A DNA stretch of 64,000 bases from Acidobacteriota bacterium (GTDB taxonomy: Bacteria; Acidobacteriota; Blastocatellia; Pyrinomonadales; Pyrinomonadaceae), in assembly GCA_018269005.1 (NCBI GenBank), contig JAFDVK010000052.1, positions 124,001-188,000 of the forward strand. Direction: 5' to 3'. The notes below the pieces were generated by a model. That model searched no databases, was not told the DNA's origin, and saw nothing but the letters and a program-made list of their open reading frames with translations. This document shows, piece after piece, positions 18,185-26,987 of the stretch. The translations under genes were made by a program, and so were the position numbers. Every line of letters starts with the position of its first letter. Position 1 is the first letter of the stretch.

Positions 18185-18382
18185 ATGTACCGTCGCCCAA
18201 AATTTATCGAAGCCCTGCACAATATCCGTCAGGAGATGGCCGCCGAGGCCGACCACGATGTGATCTTGTTTGCGGAAAAGGCAAGAAATGGCGAATTCAA
18301 GAAAGTTTCGCAGCCTCCGGCAACGAATGTTGAAGAACCGACATTGGACGAGAGGCCTCGTGTTGCCTTGCGAAAGCGTTAG
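18185..18382 (+). CDS. Small hypothetical protein after clpC
   Basis: A 65-residue ORF starting seven bases after the unfoldase stop. It is basic and hydrophilic, with a predicted N-terminal helix (FIEALHNIRQEMAAEADHD) and a disordered tail. No known domain was recognised. The tight spacing and same codon style support it being real, but the ribosome-binding site is weak. It could be a chance ORF or a small adaptor for the Clp machine; the latter is only a guess from position. Confidence 0.5.
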   Translation: MYRRPKFIEALHNIRQEMAAEADHDVILFAEKARNGEFKKVSQPPATNVEEPTLDERPRVALRKR

Positions 18383-18449
18383 ATTTGCCGCTGTCGATTT
18401 TCGATCCTGCCGAGCTTCGGCGTAATATCAAAATAAACAGTTCGCTGAA

Positions 18450-19025
18450 ATGGTCAGATATTTAATATCGCTCGCTATTGTTGTGCTTACGGTCCTCGGG
18501 GCGGCGAGTGTGTTTTTTCCTGACTATTGGATTCACAGATATGACGATCTCATCGCCCGTCAGGCCCGCATTTACCGACTCGATGAGAAGCTCGTCTGGA
18601 GCCTGATCTACGAAGAGACGTATTTTCGTGCTTGGAAACACGGTGCGGCAGACGAGGTAGGGCTGATGCAGGTGCGTCCTGCCGTGGTCCGCGAATGGGC
18701 AAAGGCGACGGGATTGAAAGAATACGAAAAAGCTGCGGAGAACCCCGAGCAGGTGCTTGCCGACCCGGAGCAGAATATCCAGGTGGGCTGTTGGTATCTT
18801 GAAAAACTTCGCGAGATGTATCGCGGACTGCCGGCTGAAACCGCTCTGACTCTCGCGGCCTATAATGCCGGCCCGAGCCGCGTCGAAGGCTGGACGGCGG
18901 GCGTGAAGCTGTCCGACATCTCGGAGGATGATTTTGTCTCGCGTATCACGATCCCATCCACAAAAAGCTACGTGACGGCGATCCTCGCGCGCTATCGGAT
19001 GCAGACATCAGAGATCAAGAAATGA
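18450..19025 (+). CDS. Lytic transglycosylase, Slt family
   Basis: A 191-residue protein with an N-terminal hydrophobic helix (about 4-22), an uncleaved anchor or signal peptide. The transglycosylase SLT domain shows SLIYEETYF, in which the catalytic Glu is followed by Thr rather than the usual Ser, then EVGLMQV and AAYNAGPSRVEGW. The enzyme would cleave the MurNAc-GlcNAc bond in peptidoglycan to form 1,6-anhydro ends. It overlaps the next gene by four bases (ATGA), so the two are coupled. Periplasmic, membrane-attached. Confidence 0.88.
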   Translation: MVRYLISLAIVVLTVLGAASVFFPDYWIHRYDDLIARQARIYRLDEKLVWSLIYEETYFRAWKHGAADEVGLMQVRPAVVREWAKATGLKEYEKAAENPEQVLADPEQNIQVGCWYLEKLREMYRGLPAETALTLAAYNAGPSRVEGWTAGVKLSDISEDDFVSRITIPSTKSYVTAILARYRMQTSEIKK

Positions 19026-20329
19026 CGACGATCCATCTTGCCGATCACATTGTGCCGGTGTCGAGCGAACCTTTCGCGGATGGCGGCGTCGCGATCGAAG
19101 GCACGAAGATCGTCGGCATCGGAACCCGCGAAGCGCTTGCGGCTGAATTTCCGAACTGCGAAACGATCGAACACGGAGCGGCCGCGATCACCCCGGGCTT
19201 TGTGAACGTTCATTCACATCTTGAGATCACGGCGATGCGTGGTGCTCTCGATGGGGTCGAGGATAATTTCGCGACTTGGCTGCTGAAGCTGAGCGCGATC
19301 CGGACCGAACTCGGCGAAGAGGGTGTGCGCAAAGGTGCGTTCGTCGGCGCGCGCGAAGGAGCAGCGGCCGGCGTTACTTGTTTTGGCGATATTGGGCGAA
19401 TGGGCCGCGTCGGGCTTGAGGCGCTGACCGCGACAGGTTTGCGCGGCATCGTCTTCCAGGAGACCGAGTTTACGCCCGACAATCGCACGGCAAAGGACGA
19501 TTTTATGGAGCTCGCCGCCAAGTTCGAAGCCTTGAAGCAGGATGAGACCGAACTTGTCCGCGTCGCTCTCTCGCCGCATTCGCCTTATACGGTGGGCTCG
19601 GAATTATTCGAGCTGTTGGCCCAGTACTCGATCCTGAACCGCATTCCGCTATCGATACACGCGGCTGAGTCCCGCGACGAGATCGAGCTGCTCGCCAAAG
19701 GCACAGGGCTTTTTTCATCGTTCTATGAAAAGTTCGGCGTTGAGTGGTCCAGTCCGTTCTCGACACCGATCGAGTATCTTGAAAGGCTCGGCGTTCTCGC
19801 GACACGGCCGCTGCTTGCTCACTGTGTCCGCGTAACGGACAGCGACATCGAACGGATCGCGGCCAACGGTGCGAGCGTTGCGCACTGTCCAAAATCGAAC
19901 GCAAAATTCGGCCACGGTGCGGCTCCGCTCGAAAAATTCCTTGACGCGGGAGTTACGGTCGGCCTAGGCAGTGATTCGGTCGCAAGCAATAACGTCTGCG
20001 ATCTGATAGAGGAATCGCGTTTTGCGGTGCTCACGGCGCGGAACCACCCGGATTCGAAACGCCTCATCACAGCCAAAGAGGTATTGGAATGCGCGACTCT
20101 CGGCGGTGCGAAAGCCCTCGGCCTCGACGATCTGATCGGCACTCTTGAAGCAGGCAAGGAAGCTGACCTTGCCGTCGTCGATCTAACAGATGACGCTCAA
20201 GGTCCCGTAACCGATATCTACGCGGCCCTCGTATTCTCGTCGAATGCGCGGGATGTCAAACAGACGATCGTTGCGGGCAAGACGGTGTATGAGAGATTGA
20301 ATCGCGCGATGCGATTCGTGCATTCATGA
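19022..20329 (+). CDS. Metal-dependent amidohydrolase, ATZ/TRZ or MtaD type
   Basis: A 435-residue cytoplasmic amidohydrolase. Metal and catalytic positions are visible: the N-terminal HSHLE (near residue 66), SIHAAESRDE in the middle, LAHCVR, and GLGSDSVASN near residue 320. This layout matches the chlorohydrolase/deaminase branch, including methylthioadenosine/S-adenosylhomocysteine deaminase (MtaD) and guanine or cytosine deaminases. The exact substrate cannot be told from sequence alone. Start overlap with the transglycosylase suggests co-expression, perhaps only for economy of layout. Confidence 0.82.
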   Translation: MTTIHLADHIVPVSSEPFADGGVAIEGTKIVGIGTREALAAEFPNCETIEHGAAAITPGFVNVHSHLEITAMRGALDGVEDNFATWLLKLSAIRTELGEEGVRKGAFVGAREGAAAGVTCFGDIGRMGRVGLEALTATGLRGIVFQETEFTPDNRTAKDDFMELAAKFEALKQDETELVRVALSPHSPYTVGSELFELLAQYSILNRIPLSIHAAESRDEIELLAKGTGLFSSFYEKFGVEWSSPFSTPIEYLERLGVLATRPLLAHCVRVTDSDIERIAANGASVAHCPKSNAKFGHGAAPLEKFLDAGVTVGLGSDSVASNNVCDLIEESRFAVLTARNHPDSKRLITAKEVLECATLGGAKALGLDDLIGTLEAGKEADLAVVDLTDDAQGPVTDIYAALVFSSNARDVKQTIVAGKTVYERLNRAMRFVHS

Positions 20330-20457
20330 CCCATATTTTTATGAGGAATCAGCGACGAATTCACGAATTTGGTTGGAAGGTCCGTTCGCCTATCCGCGAT
20401 TGAAGCAAACCATGTCGGAGGCGAAGCCTCCTCCAAAAAAAGTGGTCGAGTGCACGA

Positions 20458-20498
20458 TCGGGCAAGCCCGACCGCACTGCTAGGCGGCAAGCCGCTAG
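20458..20498 (-). repeat. REP-like palindromic intergenic element, copy A
   Basis: Read on the minus strand this begins CTAGCGGCTTGCC and ends with the palindrome TCGGGCTTGCCCGA. The same block occurs at 54350-54393 and, truncated, at 41279-41309. It sits in the 185-base gap between convergent genes, next to another hairpin, GGAGGCGAAGCCTCC at 20418-20432. It could act as a terminator or be a mobile REP element. Confidence 0.65.
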
Positions 20499-20514
20499 AA
20501 GGTCCCTATCAGGA

Positions 20515-21411
20515 TTACAGGCTCGCTTTTAGGGCATCGACAAGCTGCGTCGGCGTCCAATCGTTTCCGGCGAAGATCTTTGTGACCTTGCCGTCGGGCG
20601 AGATCACCGCTGTCCGGAGGCTGTGGTTGAAGATCGCTTTGTTATTCGGATCGACCTCGTAACGCAGTCCATAAAAATCGGCGATCTTCTTGACCTCGGC
20701 ATCCGATCCGACAGCGAGCTGCCAGACGTCGAATGTCGCGTTCGGATCGTTGCCCATGTATGTGATGCCGTAGGCCCGGAGCTTTTCCGGCGTGTCATGC
20801 TCCGGATCGAAAGATATCGAGAGCAGCCGAAGTTTGTCGCGAAGCACGGGATCGGCCTGGATCAAGCGTGCAGCATCGCGGAAATTTGCCGACATCTTGA
20901 TGCAAAACTCAGGCAGCGGGCATTTTGCGTAGATGAACGTGATCGCAAAAGCCTTTCCCTCGAACGTTTTTAGCGAGATCTTTTTGTCGTCCTGATTCGT
21001 GAGGGAAAAATCCGGTGCGGGCTGGCCGATCTGAGCAAAATTCGTGTTCGGTGCCGGCGCATTCGGGTCGGGCGGCGAGACCACGACAATATTTTCCAAA
21101 AAATACGGTTCTTTCGCGGTGTTATCGACGACGAGTTCGCCGCTGATCTCCGCTCCTGGTTTTAGGCTTTCCCAAGCCCAATCCGCGTGGATCGGAAAAT
21201 CCATCGTCATCGCGCCCATATATCCTTCGATCGCTTCGTGATCGATCGACGCGGTCTTTTTCGCACGATCGACCGAAACGACCTTGCCCTTGAATGGATA
21301 GCGTTTGGCGTTCGGCGAAACAGCGTTCGCATTTGACGAGGTAGATGAACCGCCGCAGCCGATAAGGCCGAGGAGCGAAGCGAGAACGAGCAAAATAATA
21401 GCTTTTCGCAT
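20515..21411 (-). CDS. SCO1/SenC-family lipoprotein with N-terminal CusF-like domain
   Basis: A 298-residue lipoprotein: a signal peptide with lipobox (LLGLIGCGG). Residues about 38-115 resemble the CusF/copper-binding domain (FKGKVVSVDRAKKTASIDHE, then MGAMTMDF with two Met ligands). The C-terminal thioredoxin-fold SCO domain has its cysteine pair as CPLPEFC, a C-x5-C variant rather than the more usual C-x3-C, with the conserved His near the C-terminus (IFNHSLRT). SCO proteins deliver copper to cytochrome oxidase CuA or act as thiol reductases. The fusion suggests capture and transfer of copper in one chain. Confidence 0.85.
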   Translation of the reverse strand: MRKAIILLVLASLLGLIGCGGSSTSSNANAVSPNAKRYPFKGKVVSVDRAKKTASIDHEAIEGYMGAMTMDFPIHADWAWESLKPGAEISGELVVDNTAKEPYFLENIVVVSPPDPNAPAPNTNFAQIGQPAPDFSLTNQDDKKISLKTFEGKAFAITFIYAKCPLPEFCIKMSANFRDAARLIQADPVLRDKLRLLSISFDPEHDTPEKLRAYGITYMGNDPNATFDVWQLAVGSDAEVKKIADFYGLRYEVDPNNKAIFNHSLRTAVISPDGKVTKIFAGNDWTPTQLVDALKASL

Positions 21412-21533
21412 AAAAGTGTTAAAAGAATATTGTCGCCGAAAACACCGAGAGTGTCCAAGTCGCGGCCTGTGTCAGCCAATTTGGAAAACGGTAGGCTCAT
21501 TGCGGTAAACTCTTTCTTTTGGCGAACTTTGTT

Positions 21534-22472
21534 ATGACCGCAAAAATTCTTAGCGGAAAGCCGATCGCGGACGACATCAAAAAAGAGGTTTCGGCCGAGG
21601 TCGTTGAACTGTATGAAGTGCATTCGGTCCGGCCGACGCTCGTCGTCGTACGTGTCGGTGAAGATCCCGCGTCGGCAGTCTATGTCGGAAATAAGGTGCG
21701 AACCGCGCAGGAGATCGGCATCCGCAGCGAACACATACACTTTGACGAGAGCGTCACACAGGCCGAACTTGTGAACACGATCCGTGAATTGAATTTGCGG
21801 GATGACGTTGACGGGATACTTGTGCAGCTGCCGCTTCCAAAGCATATCGAGGAACGCGAAGTGCTCGAATTGATCGACCCGCAAAAGGACGTGGACGGCT
21901 TTCACCCCGTGAATATTGGCCGCCTTTTGCAAGGTTTCGAGGCTCTGACACCGTGCACGCCGGCGGGCGTGATCGAGGTTTTGAAGCGTTCGAATATCGA
22001 GATCGCCGGTGCAAGGGCCGTCGTCGTCGGTCGCAGCAACATCGTCGGGAAGCCGCTCGCCGCTCTGCTTTTACGCGAAAATGCGACGGTAACGATATGT
22101 CATTCACGCACAAGAGATCTGCCGAGCGTTACGCGCGAGGCCGACATTTTGATCGCAGCGATCGGCAGCGCAGGATTCATCTGCCGTGAACACATTCGCG
22201 AAGGTGCGATCGTCATTGACGTCGGGATCAATTCGGTCGAGAGCTCTGAACGTGTCCGCGAACTTTTTGCTGGCGAAGACCTCGACAAGCGGCTCGATAC
22301 GCTCGACAACCGCGGAGCGACGCTCGTCGGCGATGTTTGTCCAAAAGATGCAGCTAATGTCGCAGGAGCGATCACGCCGGTTCCGGGCGGCATCGGCCTG
22401 CTGACGGTCGCTATGCTTATGAAAAATACGGTCATCGCGGCGAAGATGCGTCGCGGGATCGCGGAAAATTGA
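21534..22472 (+). CDS. folD: Bifunctional methylenetetrahydrofolate dehydrogenase / cyclohydrolase
   Basis: A 312-residue protein from the ATG at 21534; an upstream in-frame TTG at 21519 has no advantage. It interconverts 5,10-methylene-, methenyl- and 10-formyl-tetrahydrofolate using NADP. The N-terminal YVGNKVRTAQEIG contains the catalytic Lys. QLPLPKH, DVDGFHPVNIGRL and the Rossmann motif VVGRSNIVGKP are classic, as is the C-terminal TPVPGGIGLLTVAML. Its product is the one-carbon donor used by TrmFO, also present in this window (41805-43163). It lies three bases before the MazG-like gene. Confidence 0.95.
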   Translation: MTAKILSGKPIADDIKKEVSAEVVELYEVHSVRPTLVVVRVGEDPASAVYVGNKVRTAQEIGIRSEHIHFDESVTQAELVNTIRELNLRDDVDGILVQLPLPKHIEEREVLELIDPQKDVDGFHPVNIGRLLQGFEALTPCTPAGVIEVLKRSNIEIAGARAVVVGRSNIVGKPLAALLLRENATVTICHSRTRDLPSVTREADILIAAIGSAGFICREHIREGAIVIDVGINSVESSERVRELFAGEDLDKRLDTLDNRGATLVGDVCPKDAANVAGAITPVPGGIGLLTVAMLMKNTVIAAKMRRGIAEN

Positions 22473-22475
22473 ACT

Positions 22476-22781
22476 ATGAACTTTGAAGATTATCAGTCGG
22501 CGGCGAGCAAGACCGCGCTTTATCCGCGGCGTATGTCGAATGTCGAATATCCGACGCTTGGGCTTGCGGGCGAGGCGGGCGAGGTCGCGAATATCGTCAA
22601 AAAGATCCAACGCGACCATGCTGGCGTGCTAACGGATGAGACGAAAGCGAAGCTCAAGGATGAACTCGGCGACGTGCTTTGGTACATTTCGGCGTGTGCC
22701 GACGAACTTGGCCTAACGCTTGCGGAAATCGCCGAGTTCAACATCCAAAAGCTCGCAAAACGCCATTCGGCAAAAGGATAA
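22476..22781 (+). CDS. MazG-like nucleotide pyrophosphohydrolase
   Basis: A 101-residue all-alpha protein with the MazG/dUTPase-like metal site: GEAGEVAN (ExxE) and DELGDVLWY (ExxD). Such single-domain proteins hydrolyse non-canonical or excess NTPs to NMP and pyrophosphate. It sits between folD and coaE with spacings of 3 and 5 bases, in an apparent folD-mazG-coaE operon. The precise nucleotide substrate is unknown. Confidence 0.85.
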   Translation: MNFEDYQSAASKTALYPRRMSNVEYPTLGLAGEAGEVANIVKKIQRDHAGVLTDETKAKLKDELGDVLWYISACADELGLTLAEIAEFNIQKLAKRHSAKG

Positions 22782-22786
22782 TTCTT

Positions 22787-23416
22787 GTGCTCACGGTCGG
22801 CCTGACAGGTTCTATCGCAACCGGTAAGTCCTTTGTTACCGAATATTTACGGGAGCTTGGGGCCGACGTTATAGACGCGGATCTGGCGGCTAGAAAGGTC
22901 GTCGAGAAAGGCACGTCGGGCCTCGCGGCGGTGGTTGAAGAATTTGGCAAAGAGGTTCTTTTCCCAGATGGAACACTCGACCGGAAAACGCTCGCCGCTA
23001 TCGTATTTGCTGACGAAGAAAAGCGTCTCAAACTGAACTCGATCATTCATCCGCTCGTGATCGAACTCCAGGACGATTGGCTGAGATCGGTCAAGGAGCG
23101 TGACCCGGACGCGATAGCGGTCGTCGATGCGGCGTTGATGATCGAATCCGGCGGCTATAAACGGTTCGACAAGCTGATTGTCGTCTATTGCGAACCTGCG
23201 ATACAATTGGCGCGCCTCATGGCACGCGATGGTTTGAGCGAAAGCGAGGCAAAACGCCGCATTGACGCTCAGATGCCGCAGGATGAGAAAAGAAAGTTTG
23301 CCGATCACGTCGTTGATACATCTAATGGTTTTGAGGATACGAAACGGCAGACGCGAGAGATCTTCGCTTCGTTGAGAGAAGCTCAAGAGAATGGCAAGGC
23401 GGGAGACGACACTTAA
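22787..23416 (+). CDS. coaE: Dephospho-CoA kinase
   Basis: A 209-residue kinase that phosphorylates dephospho-CoA in the last step of CoA synthesis. A GTG start at 22787 is chosen because AAAGGA lies about eight bases upstream and the protein then begins directly at VGLTGSIATGKS (P-loop). A further in-frame upstream stretch lies inside the preceding gene. VIDADLAAR carries the conserved Asp, and later RRIDAQMPQDEK is typical of CoaE. The last 26 bases overlap the start of the substrate-binding-protein gene. Confidence 0.92.
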   Translation: MLTVGLTGSIATGKSFVTEYLRELGADVIDADLAARKVVEKGTSGLAAVVEEFGKEVLFPDGTLDRKTLAAIVFADEEKRLKLNSIIHPLVIELQDDWLRSVKERDPDAIAVVDAALMIESGGYKRFDKLIVVYCEPAIQLARLMARDGLSESEAKRRIDAQMPQDEKRKFADHVVDTSNGFEDTKRQTREIFASLREAQENGKAGDDT

Positions 23417-25235
23417 ACTATCTGTTGGCAGCGGCTTACGGCCGCGGTGGCAGGTCGTGTTCGTCCTTTTCGCCACGCTTTTTGCAGCCTCGTGCGCAGA
23501 AATAAAACAACCCCAACCCGAAGCATTCATTTCCAAGACAAAGCCGCCGCTCAAGCAGGAAGTTCGCTGGAGCAATGGAAACACTCCGAAAAGTTTTGAT
23601 CCCGCAAAAGCCTTGGCAGCACCTGAAACGGACGTGGTTAGGGCCATATTTGAAGGCCTGACGACCCTTGACCCAAAAACGCTCGACGCTCTCCCGGCCG
23701 TTGCCGAAAGTTGGTCGAGCGAAGACGGACGGGTTTGGATGTTCAGGCTTCGCGACGATGCACGCTGGACGAACGGCAAGCCCGTTACGGCGAAGAACTT
23801 TGTTGATTCGTGGAAGCGCCTTGCCGCACTTTCTCCTGACGCGACACATCGCGAGCTTTTTTCGAATATAAAGGGCTTGGGCGATGAGGCAGCAAAGGCC
23901 GCCGAACTTTCCGCAGGGCCTGCAGAGAAGAAGACGGCCGCATTGCCATCGAACTTGCCCGAGAAACCTGCAGCCGCTCCAAAGCCCGAAGAACGGAGCG
24001 AGAATAAGGCACGTGAAGATTCTCTCGGTGAATCCGAAAAGAAAACTGCCGTAGCCTCGGCGGGCGTTGAGGCGACGAGCGATCTTGAGCTGCGGGTCGA
24101 ATTGAAACGGCCCGATCCGGACTTTCCGAAACTTGTTGCAAATCCTGTTTTCTTTCCGGTTTATGACAAGGCCGCGGAATTGGATTCTACCGAGGCCGAA
24201 CCGCCGGAAGTTTCGAACGGGCCTTTCACGGTCATAACTTCGGATAAGACCGGTGTCGTTCTCGAACGCTCGAAGACCTATTGGAACAAAAACGCTGTTG
24301 CTCCTCAGCGTGTCGTTTTCGTGCCGCATACGACGGCTGACGCAGCTCTCGAAGCCTACAAGAACGGCGATATAGACGTGCTGACGAACGCCGCATTTTC
24401 GCCCCTTGCGTTGAAGCTTCTCGCGCCGTACGACGATTTCAGGCAGACGACGCATTCGGCGATCAATTTGTACGAGGTCAACACGAATAACAAGATCCTT
24501 GCCGACCGGCGTGTGCGTGAGGCCCTTGCCATTTCGATCGACCGGCAGAAGATCGCAGAAGGCGAGCTTGACGGCTCGACGAGTCCCGCGACGCGTTTTC
24601 TGCCGACCGAAAGTCCTGACGCTGCGGCAGGCCTCGTATTTGACGCGGAGCGTGCAAAGGAACTGCTCGAACGCTCGGGTTTTCCGGATGGCGAGAATTT
24701 CCCCGCATTAAGGCTCGTCGTTAACCGCAACGATGCACAGCAGCGCATCGCACGCACGGCCGCTCGGATGTGGAAGCAAAATCTGAACATCGACGTCAAT
24801 GTCGTTCCGGTCGAAACAAGTGAGATGGAAGCAGTCCGGGCCGCTGGTGATTACGATCTGCTTCGACGCGGGGTCGTGCTGCCGACGACGGATGAGGTCG
24901 TCGCAATGCAGACGATCTTCGGTACGGAGAAGAAGATCACCAGGCCTGAAGTTCCCGGCGGGCCGATCGTTCAGCAGCCGACGCCTTCGCCGACGCCTAT
25001 TCCACATCTCTTGACCGACCCGGCGGCCTCGGATCAATTACCGCCGGTCGTTGCAGCACAGCCGTACTCACAAGAAGCGGCGCTCTATGACCTTTCAGCG
25101 ATCCCTATCTATTTTCCTAGGTCGTTCGCCCTTATCAAGCCGTATGTTACGGGCTTTGAACTGAACAGCCTTGACGCCGTTGTTTTGACCGATGTCAAGA
25201 TCGATCCAAATTGGCAGCCCGCCACATCAAAGTAA
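23391..25235 (+). CDS. Peptide/nickel-type ABC transporter substrate-binding lipoprotein (family 5)
   Basis: A 614-residue lipoprotein. The N-terminal signal ends in the lipobox FAASC. The SBP_bac_5 domain is marked by NGNTPKSFDPAKA near the start, WTNGKPVTAKNFVDSWKR, and later DRRVREALAISIDRQKIAEG. An inserted Ala/Lys/Glu-rich segment (about residues 165-220) is unusual in the family. Another Pro/Thr-rich stretch (PTPSPTPIPH) occurs near residue 530. It is exported and would bind oligopeptides or similar ligands. It is followed by two ATPases but no permease genes. Confidence 0.85.
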   Translation: MARRETTLKLSVGSGLRPRWQVVFVLFATLFAASCAEIKQPQPEAFISKTKPPLKQEVRWSNGNTPKSFDPAKALAAPETDVVRAIFEGLTTLDPKTLDALPAVAESWSSEDGRVWMFRLRDDARWTNGKPVTAKNFVDSWKRLAALSPDATHRELFSNIKGLGDEAAKAAELSAGPAEKKTAALPSNLPEKPAAAPKPEERSENKAREDSLGESEKKTAVASAGVEATSDLELRVELKRPDPDFPKLVANPVFFPVYDKAAELDSTEAEPPEVSNGPFTVITSDKTGVVLERSKTYWNKNAVAPQRVVFVPHTTADAALEAYKNGDIDVLTNAAFSPLALKLLAPYDDFRQTTHSAINLYEVNTNNKILADRRVREALAISIDRQKIAEGELDGSTSPATRFLPTESPDAAAGLVFDAERAKELLERSGFPDGENFPALRLVVNRNDAQQRIARTAARMWKQNLNIDVNVVPVETSEMEAVRAAGDYDLLRRGVVLPTTDEVVAMQTIFGTEKKITRPEVPGGPIVQQPTPSPTPIPHLLTDPAASDQLPPVVAAQPYSQEAALYDLSAIPIYFPRSFALIKPYVTGFELNSLDAVVLTDVKIDPNWQPATSK

Positions 25236-25251
25236 ATTACGACCGACTCGA

Positions 25252-26253
25252 ATGAGTTCACAAGCGAAGGCACAAGCATCATTACTTTCGATAGAAGGCC
25301 TTTGCGTCGAGTTTACGGATCGGCAAAGCCGTTCTGTGAAGGCGGTTCGAGATGTTTCGCTCAACATCGAGAAGGGCGAAATGGTAGCCGTCGTCGGTGA
25401 ATCCGGCAGCGGAAAGACGGCCTTGGGGATGTCGATCGTGCGTCTTTTGCCGGGGGCCGGCCGCATAACTTCGGGGAGCATCCTTTTCGACGGACTAGAT
25501 CTTTTAGCAGCAGAAGATAGAGACCTTCGCGCCATTCGCGGCAAGCGGATCGGCGTGGTGTTTCAGGATCCGATGTCGTCGCTCAACCCATATATGACGG
25601 TCGGACGGCAGATCGCTGAGGTCGTGGAGCTTCATTTAGGACTGTCTCGACGTGATGCGCGTGAACAGGCGAAAGAGCTGCTCGATATTGTTGGAATAGC
25701 CGACGCGGGAAAGCGTGTCGATCAGTATCCGCACGAGTTCTCCGGCGGAATGCGCCAACGCGTGATGATCGCGATCGCCGTCAGCTGCAAGCCCGATCTT
25801 GTGATCGCCGACGAGCCGACGACAGCTCTTGATTCGACCGTGCAGGCTCAGGTCCTCGACCTGCTCGATAGGCTGCGAGCAAAGATCGGGATGAGCGTTA
25901 TCCTCATTTCGCACGACCTTGCCCTGGTTGCGGGACGAGCCGACCGCGTATCGGTGATGTATGGCGGCCGAATTTTTGAACAGGCGAAGGCGGCCGAATT
26001 ATTCACTCAAGCCGCAAATCCATACACGCGTGCTTTGCTCGCCGCGATGCCGGAAAATGCGATCGCGGACGATGAACTCTATCAGATCCCCGGAATGCCG
26101 CCGGATCTGAGCGTTGAGGTCGAAGCGTGTGAATTTGCACCACGCTGCGAAAGAGCAGAAGCTGTTTGCAGTGAAAAAAGGCCGACGTTTACGGCGGTCT
26201 CTGATCAGCATTTTTCGCGTTGCCATTTTGCCGAAGAATTTTTTGAGAAATGA
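25252..26253 (+). CDS. Opp/Dpp-type ABC transporter ATPase (OppD-like)
   Basis: A 333-residue ATPase from the ATG at 25252. Walker A is GESGSGKTA, the signature is FSGGMRQR, and Walker B is [12 protein letters not shown]. The C-terminal oligopeptide-transporter tail contains four cysteines (CEFAPRC, then single Cys twice), as in OppD/DppD proteins that hold an iron-sulphur cluster. It would pair with the second ATPase at 26988. The stop overlaps the start of the intervening lipoprotein gene (ATGA). Confidence 0.9.
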   Translation: MSSQAKAQASLLSIEGLCVEFTDRQSRSVKAVRDVSLNIEKGEMVAVVGESGSGKTALGMSIVRLLPGAGRITSGSILFDGLDLLAAEDRDLRAIRGKRIGVVFQDPMSSLNPYMTVGRQIAEVVELHLGLSRRDAREQAKELLDIVGIADAGKRVDQYPHEFSGGMRQRVMIAIAVSCKPDLVIADEPTTALDSTVQAQVLDLLDRLRAKIGMSVILISHDLALVAGRADRVSVMYGGRIFEQAKAAELFTQAANPYTRALLAAMPENAIADDELYQIPGMPPDLSVEVEACEFAPRCERAEAVCSEKRPTFTAVSDQHFSRCHFAEEFFEK

Positions 26254-26981
26254 AAGGGCTTAGAACTATGAAGAATTTTCGCTCGCTGACATTGGTATTG
26301 ATACTACTCGCAGCCGTCGGGCTTGGCTGCTCGACGATCAACAAACTGCGTTCCGGCATCGAAGACAAACCGGCGAACACCGCAGACATGAATTCGAACT
26401 CGGGTTCGACTTCACCAAACTCCGGACCAAGCTCTGCGGCGGCCGGCGCCGATCCAAAGGCCGAGATCATTGCCGCTTCGAAGAAGTTCGTTTCGCTCAA
26501 TTCGTTTACTGCGACGATGAGCACCGTCGGCGACACTTCGATGAATATGACCCTCGAATATCAGGCACCCGACCGATATCACATGAAAAGCGATCCGATC
26601 CATGGCGTCCAGATCGAGACGATAATGATCGGGTCGGACACCTATGCGAGCTTTGGCGGAAAATGGACGAAGATGCCGGGAAGTGCCGCAAGCCAGATCC
26701 CGGCGATGCGTCAGATGTTCACGGAGGAAGGTATGAAACGCCTCTCCGACGTAAAGTACGAGGGCGTTGATACGGTCAATGGAAAGCCCGCAGACAAATA
26801 CTCGTACGAAGATCCGGGCAAGCCGGAGAGCAGCGTTGCCGCGTACACTTCCACCATTTGGGTGAACAAGGCGACAGGCCTTCCGATGAAGGTCGAGGTC
26901 GGTTACAAGGGCGGGAAACTGAAGTCTGCAACCATCACCTACGACACGGACACGCCGGTAAAGATCGAGAAGCCGATCTAG
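26250..26981 (+). CDS. Hypothetical LolA-like lipoprotein
   Basis: About 243 residues from the ATG at 26250 that overlaps the OppD stop; an ATG at 26268 would remove six residues and may be the true start. The signal peptide ends in a lipobox (AVGLGC). A Ser/Asn-rich linker is followed by a beta-rich domain with features of the LolA/LolB-like fold: EYQAPDRYHM, then VNGKPADKYSYE and WVNKATGLPMKVEV. Such proteins bind lipid-like ligands or act as envelope scaffolds. Its position between the two transporter ATPases is unusual and suggests, but does not prove, a link with that transporter. Confidence 0.75.
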   Translation: MKGLRTMKNFRSLTLVLILLAAVGLGCSTINKLRSGIEDKPANTADMNSNSGSTSPNSGPSSAAAGADPKAEIIAASKKFVSLNSFTATMSTVGDTSMNMTLEYQAPDRYHMKSDPIHGVQIETIMIGSDTYASFGGKWTKMPGSAASQIPAMRQMFTEEGMKRLSDVKYEGVDTVNGKPADKYSYEDPGKPESSVAAYTSTIWVNKATGLPMKVEVGYKGGKLKSATITYDTDTPVKIEKPI

Positions 26982-26987
26982 CTTTGG

